Source: CBDBCK01 sp965203345
Lineage (GTDB): Bacteria; Chloroflexota; Dehalococcoidia; Lucifugimonadales; Lucifugimonadaceae
Length of the DNA: 64,000 nucleotides
Direction: 5' to 3'
Assembly: GCA_965203345.1 (NCBI GenBank)
Contig: CBDBCK010000027.1
Location: forward strand, 310,001-374,000
A program made the position numbers and the translations under genes. The first letter of the stretch is position 1. Each line of letters opens with the position of its first letter. The notes below the pieces were generated by a model, which saw nothing but the letters and a program-made list of their open reading frames with translations, ran no database searches and was not told the DNA's origin. Below, one piece after another: positions 17,486 through 24,815 of this stretch.

Positions 17486-19831
17486 TTGGACAAACGAAAT
17501 ATAACTAAAGCGGATTTGATTTCATCTCTCCCGGATGTCTCTTCCAGTGTTAGAACTAAGGGCATTTTTGCACGGGTGCTGATTTATAGAGACAGTTGGG
17601 GAGTGCCCTATATAAAGGCAGAGAACGAGAACGACCTATTTTTTGCTCAAGGATTCGCAACGGCTCAAGATAGGCTCTTTCAGATGGATTTTGATAGGCG
17701 TAGGTGCTTGGGACGTTGGGCGGAGTTTGCAGGTAAGAGGGCATTGCAGTCCGATATCTTGATGCGACGACGTAACTTGGCAAGAACAGCGCGCCAGGAT
17801 CTGGAACTTTCTTCGCCATCTGCTCAACGGATGCTGAAAGCTTACTCGGAAGGGGTCAACCTCTTTATACGTACTACGCGCTCTCTGCCGGTTGAGTACT
17901 CTCTTTTGGGAACGGAGCCGGAACCATGGGAGCCATGGCACTGCGTCGCCGTTTATAAGACGCGTAACACTGCCGAAGGCAACTTTAATATGAAGACATG
18001 GTTGGCGACTCTTGCTCGTGAGTTGGGAGCTGAGAAAACTGCACAGATAATGCCAGGTTACACACAGGGATGGTTGTTGACGGTACCTCCGGGTGCAATC
18101 TATGATGGAGAGAAAGAGAACCCGGTTACGGAAATGGCAGACGTTGCTTCTCTAGAGGCGTCAGCTGCCTCTCCATACGGTGAGAGCAACGGATGGGCAA
18201 TATCTGGCAGCCGAACGGAATCTGGCTTACCACTTGTGGCGGGCGATTCCCATAGAATGCTAGACACACCAAATGTATACATGCAGATCAGGCTGCATTG
18301 TTCTACTCTTTCTGTGATCGGGCATACTGTGCCCGGCTGGCCTGGCGTCCTTCATTTCTGCCGCAACGCCAATACAGCGTGGGGAATGACGCATGGGATG
18401 GCTGATACTCAAGATCTGTTTGCCGAACGTTTTCGTAGTAACGGTGGAAAGTTGCAATATCTATTTAGGGGACAATGGCACTCAGCAACTTGCAGGACGG
18501 AAACCTTCAAAACCGCGGAAGGTGATGTTCACGAAATTTCAGCTTCTGAAACACGCCATGGGCCTATAATATCTGGAGACCCTGACCAGGGTTTCGGGTT
18601 TGCGCTCTCCGACCCTGGAGGGACTCCAACGCGCTGGATAGACTCCGCTTATCGTATGATGAAGGCCCGCGGTGCTGATGAGTTTGAAGCCGCCTTGACT
18701 GGCTGGACGGACAGGGTGAACAACTATCCGTTTGCCGACATTGCGGGAAACTTTGGATACGCTCTTGCTGGAGCTATACCTATACGTTCCCGAGCAAACG
18801 GCTTTGGTCCCGTCCCCGGCTGGAATGGAGACCATGACTGGAAAGGCTTTATTCCACGTTCCAAACTGCCTCGTGTCAGAAACCCTGAACTCGGGTGGAT
18901 AGTGACTTGCAACCAGCGAATAGTAGACCATAACTATCCCTACTACATATCCAACTTTTGGGCTACTGAATATAGAGCGCGACGCGTAATGGAGTGTATA
19001 TCTCAATCTTCAGACCACCCTCTTTCCGTTGACAGTATGATTTCGATCCATGGCGAACGGTTCTCTATACCTGGTTCCATATTGCGTGACGCCGCATCAG
19101 AGATAAACTATGAACATCTCGATCCGTTATCTGCTGAAGCCCTCCTTATTCTGCAAGGTTGGGATTGTCGAATGGACAAGGACTCTGCAGGTGCTGCAGT
19201 ATATGCAGCGTTGCGATCAGATATGGCGGCTACGTTTGCTCGCCGTCACTTGGGTGAATTTGCCGATGAGGCCGTTTCAGGCGTAAACGCGGGAGGACTC
19301 AGGCACGTTCATCACACTCTCATGCCGATGATGGCGGAGTGCATTAGGGAACGTGACCCGTCAGTGCTGGGAGCTTGTGGAGAGCAGGGTGAAACACTGA
19401 CGACGGCATTGGACCGAGCGGTTCAGAACCTTAAAGAACGCCTGGGATCTGCTCCTAAAGGATGGAAATGGGGCGACCTTCACAAGACCGGTCACGTCCA
19501 TCCTTTATCGGCGACCTTCCCTCACGTTGCTCCTCTCTTAAATCCTCCGTCTGTACGGACACACGGCGACGGTGATACCCCTCTCGCCGGCGCTCATCTC
19601 CCACACTTTCTAAATGAAGCCGCTTCGGTCAACCGCTACGCCTTCGATCTTTCTGATCCTGACGCAGGACGATGGATATCTCCATTAGGAGCGAGCGGCC
19701 ATCCTGGCAGTCCGCACTACTCTGATCAGCAGCCCTTATGGGCAAACCTTGAAACGATACCTCAACTATGGAGCTGGGAGCGCGTCAAACGAAACCACGA
19801 GACTGTTCAGTGTCTTGAACCTTTGGCTTGA
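17486..19831 (+). CDS. Penicillin-acylase-family (Ntn) amidohydrolase
   Basis: Precursor-type Ntn hydrolase of 781 aa related to penicillin, cephalosporin and acyl-homoserine-lactone acylases. The N-terminal alpha region has YRDSWGVPYIKA and FFAQGFATAQDRLFQMD. The beta chain should begin at the Ser of GESNGWAISGSRTESG (about residue 233), which would become the catalytic N-terminal Ser after self-cleavage, with GDSHRMLDTP following. The start is TTG at 17486. The ribosome site is weak and no signal peptide is visible, unlike the exported members of the family. The substrate is unknown; amide or acyl-peptide cleavage is the likely chemistry. Confidence 0.85.
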   Translation: MDKRNITKADLISSLPDVSSSVRTKGIFARVLIYRDSWGVPYIKAENENDLFFAQGFATAQDRLFQMDFDRRRCLGRWAEFAGKRALQSDILMRRRNLARTARQDLELSSPSAQRMLKAYSEGVNLFIRTTRSLPVEYSLLGTEPEPWEPWHCVAVYKTRNTAEGNFNMKTWLATLARELGAEKTAQIMPGYTQGWLLTVPPGAIYDGEKENPVTEMADVASLEASAASPYGESNGWAISGSRTESGLPLVAGDSHRMLDTPNVYMQIRLHCSTLSVIGHTVPGWPGVLHFCRNANTAWGMTHGMADTQDLFAERFRSNGGKLQYLFRGQWHSATCRTETFKTAEGDVHEISASETRHGPIISGDPDQGFGFALSDPGGTPTRWIDSAYRMMKARGADEFEAALTGWTDRVNNYPFADIAGNFGYALAGAIPIRSRANGFGPVPGWNGDHDWKGFIPRSKLPRVRNPELGWIVTCNQRIVDHNYPYYISNFWATEYRARRVMECISQSSDHPLSVDSMISIHGERFSIPGSILRDAASEINYEHLDPLSAEALLILQGWDCRMDKDSAGAAVYAALRSDMAATFARRHLGEFADEAVSGVNAGGLRHVHHTLMPMMAECIRERDPSVLGACGEQGETLTTALDRAVQNLKERLGSAPKGWKWGDLHKTGHVHPLSATFPHVAPLLNPPSVRTHGDGDTPLAGAHLPHFLNEAASVNRYAFDLSDPDAGRWISPLGASGHPGSPHYSDQQPLWANLETIPQLWSWERVKRNHETVQCLEPLA

Positions 19832-20129
19832 TAGGAACGTGTAAAACCCTCTAGCTAGCCGTTTTATAAACCACTCTTATTGACGTAACGACTTCGGAAT
19901 TGAATACGCACGCGAGGAACTAATAACCAACTCATATTGAACTTTATCCTCTAGAGTTTTGAGTTAGCGTTTGCAATTCTTTTTAATTTTTAGTTGTAAT
20001 TATAAAAAATCCTTTTTTTAAAGTTCAAATCAGCCCATTTTCTTTGTAGAATTAAGGCGGTTACATCGGCCGGAACAGACTATAAATGAGGGGTCTGTTG
20101 AACCGATAAAATAAGGAGGTAGGTAAAAG
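19832..20129. promoter_or_regulatory. Upstream region of a 55-codon gene with promoter-like and inverted-repeat elements
   Basis: A very AT-rich stretch at 19971-20040 contains TTGCAA (19971-19976) and TGTAAT (19995-20000) with 18 bp between them, a possible promoter. Further down, AACAGAC (20074-20080) and GTCTGTT (20093-20099) form a perfect 7-bp inverted repeat around a 12-nt loop in the presumed 5' untranslated region of the small gene. This could be an operator or a leader hairpin. Both elements were found by eye. Confidence 0.35.
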
Positions 20130-20297
20130 GTGTACCATTGGTTTCGCGTGGCTGTTGACGGTATTGAAGCTACATTTGCTTCGGAGGCGATTTCCAAGCG
20201 GGAATACGCTCAAGTGCACTTGCTTGGTGAGAAGGCCCCCTGGGGTCGTGAGCTGGATAAATCCGAATCAGGGCGCAACAGGGATATTCTGATATAA
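20130..20297 (+). CDS. Free-standing 55-residue protein of unknown function
   Basis: An open frame too short for most gene finders, but well framed. AAGGAGGT at 20113-20120 lies 9 nt before a GTG start at 20130, and a strong intrinsic terminator follows 31 bp after the stop. The product is soluble and balanced in charge, starting MYHWFRVAVDGIEA and containing LLGEKAPWGRELD. It has no signal peptide, membrane segment or Cys. The strong ribosome site and private terminator argue for a real, perhaps highly expressed, monocistronic gene. I do not recognise the family. Confidence 0.65.
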   Translation: MYHWFRVAVDGIEATFASEAISKREYAQVHLLGEKAPWGRELDKSESGRNRDILI

Positions 20298-20328
20298 GCT
20301 CCTGAAGAGCACATCAGAAGAAGAAACT

Positions 20329-20368
20329 AGCTGGATCTTCGTTATACCGAAGATCCAGCTTTTATTTT
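20329..20368 (+). terminator. Rho-independent terminator
   Basis: A perfect 13-bp stem, AGCTGGATCTTCG at 20329-20341 paired with CGAAGATCCAGCT at 20348-20360, encloses the 6-nt loop TTATAC and is followed by TTTTATTTT. It ends the transcript of the 55-codon gene and isolates it from cobU. Confidence 0.9.
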
Positions 20369-20451
20369 CCGGTCAAATAGCGGTTTTATGCAACTAACAG
20401 CCCCGAGGAAAGACCGCTCTACTCTGGCATAGACTTACTGAAGGTGACGTT

Positions 20452-20988
20452 ATGAGTGTAGAACTTATTCTAGGCGGTGTTCGCTCCGGGAAGAGCACAG
20501 AAGCTGAAAAACGCGCCTTTGACAGTCGCAAGCGGGTGGTTTACGTGGCGACGGCTTCAGGGGACGATGCAGAGATGGTTGAGCGAATACGCCTGCACAA
20601 GCAACGCCGTCCGAAAGAGTGGAAGGTGGTTGAAGAAAACGTGAAGCTGGTTGACGTCTTAACTCACGAAGCCGCGTCAGACGCTTGTATAGTGGTTGAG
20701 TGTCTGACTTTGTGGCTCTCCAACCTGCTGTCGCTGGATGATGAACAGTTTTTCAAGAGTTGTACGGATGGCCTTGTAACCGTTCTACCGGTATTACCTG
20801 GTCGCATAATAGTAGTCAGCAACGAAACCGGGCTGGGAGTAGTCCCCGTGAATGCTTTGGCAAGAAGGTTCTGTGACGAGGCGGGGAGACTTCACCAGCA
20901 GATAGCTTCTATAAGCAGCAGGGTTACATTTATGATGGCGGGTCTCACATACGACCTAAAACCCTCTCACAATCAGGACTTACCGTAA
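20452..20988 (+). CDS. cobU: Adenosylcobinamide kinase / adenosylcobinamide-phosphate guanylyltransferase
   Basis: Bifunctional enzyme of nucleotide-loop assembly in cobalamin synthesis or salvage: phosphorylates adenosylcobinamide, then transfers GMP from GTP. The N-terminal P-loop is the family-specific LGGVRSGKSTEAE (about residues 6-18). It also has ATASGDDAEMVERIRLHKQRR with the guanylylated-His region, and VSNETGLGVVP near residues 122-132. The length (178 aa) is typical. No other cobalamin genes are nearby, so it may serve salvage of cobinamide. Confidence 0.92.
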   Translation: MSVELILGGVRSGKSTEAEKRAFDSRKRVVYVATASGDDAEMVERIRLHKQRRPKEWKVVEENVKLVDVLTHEAASDACIVVECLTLWLSNLLSLDDEQFFKSCTDGLVTVLPVLPGRIIVVSNETGLGVVPVNALARRFCDEAGRLHQQIASISSRVTFMMAGLTYDLKPSHNQDLP

Positions 20989-21062
20989 CACGGCAGACTG
21001 AGAGCCGTTGGTGGTCGAAGTCTTGTATGCTCAGGTAAACTGAGGTAGGTTTATATAGATAT

Positions 21063-21518
21063 ATGGAGCTTGATTTGCCTGTAAAGATTTTCCGCACTTG
21101 CCTGGCGGATATGATAGCCCACGCTTTGAGAGATGATCCGAACGAGTGCTGTGGATTCCTTCTGGGTGTTGATGGTGAAGCCTCTCACGTTTGGCAAGCC
21201 AAGAATATACACTCTGACAAGATATCCCGCTACAATATTGACCCCGGAGACGTAGTAAAGGCTCAGAGAAAAGCGGACGAGCTTGGTGGCGATATAGTGG
21301 GAATATACCACTCCCATCCCTACACTCAAGCGCATCCTTCCGATACGGACGTGCGCAACGCCGTGGAGTCCGGCTGGACAGATCCGTTCTACGTCTTAAT
21401 ATCACTTGTTGAGAAGACCCGGCCAGTAGTGCGCGCTTTTAGAATATCCAAAAACCGTTCAGTCCAGGAAGTGGTGATAGCTACCGACGGCAGGACTTAT
21501 CATGGCGCTAGTGGATGA
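21063..21518 (+). CDS. JAMM/MPN+ (M67 family) metallopeptidase
   Basis: Zn-dependent peptidase or isopeptidase fold of 151 aa. The upstream catalytic Glu is in NECCGFLLG (about residue 28). The metal-binding JAMM motif reads YHSHPYTQAHPSDTD at about residues 82-96, with His-x-His and the later Asp all present. Bacterial members often cleave the C-terminus of ubiquitin-like sulfur carriers (Mec+/ThiS/MoaD systems), but no sulfur carrier or E1-like gene is adjacent. Its stop overlaps the start of a small broken gene by 4 bp (ATGA), so a coupled partner once existed here. Confidence 0.82.
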   Translation: MELDLPVKIFRTCLADMIAHALRDDPNECCGFLLGVDGEASHVWQAKNIHSDKISRYNIDPGDVVKAQRKADELGGDIVGIYHSHPYTQAHPSDTDVRNAVESGWTDPFYVLISLVEKTRPVVRAFRISKNRSVQEVVIATDGRTYHGASG

Positions 21519-21669
21519 TTGAGCGCCTGCGTTGGTTTGATTTTGTAGACTAGGCCTAGCTTCTAAAGAGGCGTTTATAGAAAAAGTAGGCCATGAACGG
21601 CCGCTAAAGAGAAAAACTGTCTTGACTCCTACGCGCGGAAGCGTTGGTGTGGACATCATTGAGACTTGA
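21515..21669 (+). pseudogene. Broken small gene coupled to the JAMM peptidase
   Basis: ATG at 21515 overlaps the stop of the peptidase gene and opens MIERLRWFDFVD, which stops at 21551-21553. In another frame, 21541-21669, a protein-like stretch follows (LGLASKEAFIEKVG, VLTPTRGSVGVDII) and ends at TGA 21667-21669. Joining the two frames would give a protein of about 50 residues. This looks like a single-frameshift pseudogene or the remnant of a longer partner gene. I do not recognise the family, and chance coding potential cannot be excluded. Confidence 0.35.
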
Positions 21670-21728
21670 GTATGGTTCGCGAGTTTTTAAAGGTATAAAA
21701 CACTCCACGGCTTGTTACTTCTATCATC

Positions 21729-21980
21729 TTGTTTGCAACCGTATCTAAAGATTCAACAATTTCTGGAAGTCGGCGATTTCCTCTTCATGAAGCAGCGGCG
21801 GCAAATGATATAGAAAGACTGAATGAACTGATAGAGGCAGATGGCTACTACTCTGGGGATACCCCTTTGCTTATTGCGATGAAGAAGGGTCGTATAATTG
21901 CTGCTAGAGTCTTGGTAAAGAAAGGCAAAGCTGAAATATCAGCAAAGGACAGGAGGAACAGAAGTGAACTCAAGGGGTAA
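21729..21980 (+). CDS. 5' part of a frameshifted ankyrin-repeat gene
   Basis: Codes for 83 residues with two non-identical ankyrin-like units (FPLHEAAAANDIERLNELI, then DTPLLIAMKKGRIIAARVL), ending in KAEISAKD followed by nonsense to a stop at 21978-21980. This is the sort of divergent cap expected at the start of an ankyrin array. The 99-bp units begin around 21951 in another frame, so this N-terminal part and the main array are out of frame. The start is TTG 21729 without a clear ribosome site; no better in-frame start was seen. It is probably the original 5' end of the array gene at 21964-24051, broken at the junction. Confidence 0.5.
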   Translation: MFATVSKDSTISGSRRFPLHEAAAANDIERLNELIEADGYYSGDTPLLIAMKKGRIIAARVLVKKGKAEISAKDRRNRSELKG

Positions 21981-24040
21981 AGATGGCAAGACACCTCTGC
22001 ATGGTGCGGCTTCTAAAGGTCACATTGCCGCAATAGCTGCGTTATTGTCAGAAGGAGCGGAAGTGAACTCAAGGGACAAAGATGGCGAGACACCTCTGCA
22101 TGTTGCGGCTCTTGAAGGTCACGCTGCCGCAATAGCTGCGTTATTGTCAGGAGGAGCGGAAGTGAACTCAAGGGATAAAGATGACTTGACACCTCTGCAG
22201 TATGCGGCTTATGGAGGTCATTCTGCCGCAATAGCTGCGTTATTGTCAGGAGGAGCGGAAGTGAACTCAAGGGATAAAAATGGCTTAACACCTCTGCATA
22301 CTGCGTCTTCTGGAGGTCACGCTGCCGCAATAGCTGCGTTATTGTCAGGAGGAGCGGAAGTGAACTCAAGGGATAAAAATGACTTGACGCCTCTGCATAC
22401 TGCGTCTTCTGAAGGTCACGCTGCCGCAATAGCTGCGTTATTGTCAGGAGGAGCGGAAGTGAACTCAAGGGATAAAAATGGCTTAACACCTCTGCATACT
22501 GCGTCTTCTGAAGGTCACACTGCCGCAATAGCTGCGTTATTGTCAGGAGGAGCGGAAGTGAACTCAAGGGGTAAGTATGACTTGACACCTCTGCATGCTG
22601 CGGTTTATAAAGGTCACGCTGCCGCAATAGATTCGTTATTGTCAGGAGGAGCGGAAGTGAGCTCAAGGGATAAAAATGGCATGACACCTCTGTATGCTGC
22701 GGCTTCTGAAGGTCACGCTGCCGCAATAGATTCGTTATTGTCAGGAGGAGCGGAAGTGAACTCAAGGGATAAAAATGGCATGACACCTCTGTATGCTGCG
22801 GGTTATAAAGGTCACGCTGCCGCAATAGATTCGTTATTGTCAGGAGGAGCGGAAGTGAACTCAAGGGGTAAATATGACTTGACACCTCTGCATGCTGCGT
22901 CTTCTGAAGGTCACGCTGCCGCAATAGATTCGTTATTGTCAGGAGGAGCGGAAGTGAACTCAAGGGATGAAAATGGCATGACACCTCTGTATGCTGCGTC
23001 TTCTGAAGGTCACGCTGCCGCAATAGATTCGTTATTGTCAGGAGGAGCGGAAGTGAACTCAAGGGGTAAATATGACTTGACACCTCTGCATGCTGCGTCT
23101 TCTGAAGGTCACGCTGCCGCAATAGATTCGTTATTGTCAGGAGGAGCGGAAGTGAACTCAAGGGATAAAAATGGCATGACACCTCTGTATGCTGCAGCTT
23201 CTAGAGGTCATGCTGCCGCAATAGATTCGTTATTGTCAGGAGGAGTGGAAGTGAACTCAAGGGATAAAAATGGCATGACACCTCTGTATGCTGCAGCTTC
23301 TAGAGGTCATGCTGCCGCAATAGATTCGTTATTGTCAGGAGGAGCGGAAGTGAACTCAAGGGATAAAAATGGCATGACACCTCTGCATGCTGCGGTTTAT
23401 AAAGGTCACGCTGCCGCAATAGATTCGTTATTGTCAAGAGGAGCGGAAGTGAACTCAAGGGATAAAGATGGCTTGACACCTCTGCATGTTGCGTCTTCTG
23501 AAGGTCAGGCTACCGCAATAGATTCGTTATTGTCAGGAGGAGCGGAAGTGAACTCAAGGGGTAAATATGACTTGACACCTCTGCATGCTGCGGCTTCTGG
23601 AGGTCACGCTGCCGCAATAGATTCGTTATTGTCAGGAGGAGCGGAAGTGAACTCAAGGGATAAAAATGGCATGACACCTCTGTATGCTGCAGCTTCTAGA
23701 GGTCACGCTGCCGCAATAGATTCGTTATTGTCAAGAGGAGCGGAAGTGAACTCAAGGGATAAAGATGGCTTGACACCTCTGCATGTTGCGTCTTCTGAAG
23801 GTCAGGCTACCGCAATAGATTCGTTATTGTCAGGAGGAGCGGAAGTGAACTCAAGGGGTAAATATGACTTGACACCTCTGCATGCTGCGGCTTCTGGAGG
23901 TCACGCTGCCGCAATAGATTCGTTATTGTCAGGAGGAGCGGAAGTGAACTCAAGGGATAAAAATGGCACTACACCTCTGGATGTTGCGGTTTATAAAGGT
24001 CACGCTGCCGCAATAGATTCGTTATTGTCAGGAGGAGCGA
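21951..24040 (+). repeat. Tandem array of 99-bp units
   Basis: Twenty-one head-to-tail copies of a 99-bp unit, each one ankyrin repeat, with most copies differing at only a few bases. The 5' boundary is at about 21951, where AGGAGGAACAGAAGTGAAC replaces the divergent N-terminal sequence. Such identity at DNA level, including third codon positions, means recent amplification or ongoing homogenisation by unequal recombination. The array should change in copy number between strains and may be collapsed in short-read assemblies. Confidence 0.9.
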
Positions 24041-24051
24041 AAAGAGGGTAG
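21964..24051 (+). CDS. Ankyrin-repeat protein, 21 near-identical units
   Basis: An array of 21 ankyrin units of exactly 33 residues (99 bp), with a consensus built around EVNSRDKNGMTPLYAAA and GHAAAIDSLLSGGA. Units 1-6 carry IAALLS and units 7-21 IDSLLS, so at least two expansion phases are visible. There is no signal peptide, membrane segment or additional domain; the last unit runs into KRG and the stop. A possible start is GTG at 21964, inside the first unit and without a ribosome site, so translation may depend on the upstream frame (21729-21980). Ankyrin arrays bind proteins, but no partner can be named. The reverse strand is also open across much of the array, which is a by-product of the periodicity. 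Confidence 0.7.
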   Translation: MNSRGKDGKTPLHGAASKGHIAAIAALLSEGAEVNSRDKDGETPLHVAALEGHAAAIAALLSGGAEVNSRDKDDLTPLQYAAYGGHSAAIAALLSGGAEVNSRDKNGLTPLHTASSGGHAAAIAALLSGGAEVNSRDKNDLTPLHTASSEGHAAAIAALLSGGAEVNSRDKNGLTPLHTASSEGHTAAIAALLSGGAEVNSRGKYDLTPLHAAVYKGHAAAIDSLLSGGAEVSSRDKNGMTPLYAAASEGHAAAIDSLLSGGAEVNSRDKNGMTPLYAAGYKGHAAAIDSLLSGGAEVNSRGKYDLTPLHAASSEGHAAAIDSLLSGGAEVNSRDENGMTPLYAASSEGHAAAIDSLLSGGAEVNSRGKYDLTPLHAASSEGHAAAIDSLLSGGAEVNSRDKNGMTPLYAAASRGHAAAIDSLLSGGVEVNSRDKNGMTPLYAAASRGHAAAIDSLLSGGAEVNSRDKNGMTPLHAAVYKGHAAAIDSLLSRGAEVNSRDKDGLTPLHVASSEGQATAIDSLLSGGAEVNSRGKYDLTPLHAAASGGHAAAIDSLLSGGAEVNSRDKNGMTPLYAAASRGHAAAIDSLLSRGAEVNSRDKDGLTPLHVASSEGQATAIDSLLSGGAEVNSRGKYDLTPLHAAASGGHAAAIDSLLSGGAEVNSRDKNGTTPLDVAVYKGHAAAIDSLLSGGAKRG
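23403..23968 (+). repeat. Exact 269-bp direct repeat within the ankyrin array (period 297 bp)
   Basis: Bases 23403-23671 and 23700-23968 appear identical by direct reading, offset by 297 bp, which is three 99-bp units. The block contains the distinctive GQATAI unit (units 16 and 19). This is a second-order duplication of a three-unit block and the youngest event visible in the array. Confidence 0.8.
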
Positions 24052-24059
24052 CATTCCCT

Positions 24060-24203
24060 ATGGTCATGGATTTTAGGATAGAAGGTAAGTTTCAAATAAG
24101 GAATGGCGAGGAAATCTGTTCAGCTACTGTGATGTTCACATATTCTGTGAAAAGCTGTTACGAGCGCCTGAAACGGTATGGCTTCCGAGTTCTTCCTATC
24201 TGA
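24060..24203 (+). CDS. Possible 47-residue protein or gene remnant after the ankyrin array
   Basis: An open frame from ATG 24060 to TGA 24201-24203, only 8 bp after the ankyrin stop. The composition looks protein-like (FRIEGKFQIRNGEEIC, CYERLKRYGFRVLPI). There is no clear ribosome site. At its end, coding-like sequence continues in another frame (LSDGIREIDLRDVL, and on to 24378), so both pieces may be parts of one decayed gene. The family is not recognised. Confidence 0.3.
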   Translation: MVMDFRIEGKFQIRNGEEICSATVMFTYSVKSCYERLKRYGFRVLPI

Positions 24204-24378
24204 TGGAATTCGTGAGATAGACTTGAGAGACGTTTTGACACCCGGCTTGGCTGATATTAGTGATTCCATAGACGCGATCTGCACATCTCAGAACCAGATC
24301 AGCAAACTCTACCGAAAGCCATATCTTTACATGACGTGTACCCTCACTGGCGCGTCGCGCGGCCGGTGTTTTATCTAG
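24178..24378 (+). pseudogene. Decayed gene tail, copy 1 (KLYRKPY-type C-terminus)
   Basis: A frame reading LADISDSIDAI, then KLYRKPYLYM and TLTGA, is matched at 26540-26646 by a similar frame reading LDDVTDSVDAI, KLYRKPYHYR and TLIGA. Between the two copies many differences fall at third codon positions or give conservative changes (I/V, S/T). This pattern means both derive from a real, selected protein C-terminus. No intact version of that gene is in the window. The family is unknown. Confidence 0.45.
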
Positions 24379-24639
24379 TAGACTTACTGATAAACCATTT
24401 TCAGAGATCAGCTTGTTGACTAGTTTCAAGGCGCGGACATTCTATGACGCCGCAGTAACTTTTGCGTGGCTATTTTCTCGTAAAGAGTCGCCTTAACGGA
24501 AGGGTTGGCGTTGTTTTCACAAAGAGGTCCAAGAGACGAATCGCGTTGGCTTTACTCCTCTTCGGAATCGTCATTATTTATGGGTGACGGCGGATTTTCT
24601 CTGCCGGGTGACAGAAGTCAGTACCTACCTGACCGCAAC
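24262..24639 (+). repeat. Direct duplication, left copy (flanks the RCC1 lipoprotein gene)
   Basis: This segment pairs with 26547-26926. It covers the KLYRKPY-type gene tail, about 130 bp of non-coding DNA (including the shared TTATCTAGTAGACTTACTGA), and the first 43 codons of the M1 aminopeptidase gene. By eye the non-coding part is about 85% identical, with small indels. The coding part has only four differences in 129 bp. Similarity stops abruptly after GACCGCAAC at 24639. Confidence 0.88.
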
Positions 24640-24666
24640 CTGCGCTTGAAGATTACGGCGGTTTAG
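24511..24666 (+). pseudogene. Truncated 5' fragment of the M1 aminopeptidase gene
   Basis: Starting at TTG 24511 the sequence repeats the first 43 codons of the aminopeptidase gene (26798 onward). After DRNL it runs into unrelated sequence and stops at TAG 24664-24666. All four differences from the intact gene (GAC/GAT, GAA/GAG, GGT/GGC, CTA/CTT) are silent. It cannot make an active enzyme because the catalytic domain is missing. It marks the left end of an insertion or recombination that placed the RCC1 gene here. Confidence 0.85.
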
Positions 24667-24815
24667 ACGATCGCTGAGCTCTGATCACAGTCTGGAGGTT
24701 TCTTACTGCCAAAGGGCGATAAAGGTGTGGCGCATACAAAAAACTTGGGTTATCCTCTACACTTAATGGCAGATCAATGACGCAAGAATCTACATATTTA
24801 AGTGGAAAGCGATAT

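Noticed and set aside
22013..23182. A 389-codon open frame on the minus strand
   Set aside because: It runs antisense through the ankyrin array. Because each 99-bp unit lacks stops in that frame, openness in one unit repeats in all; the translation is a low-complexity shadow with no ribosome site.
21951..24040. Tandem repeats as a possible CRISPR array
   Set aside because: The units are contiguous 99-bp coding repeats with no spacers; they encode ankyrin motifs and there are no cas genes.
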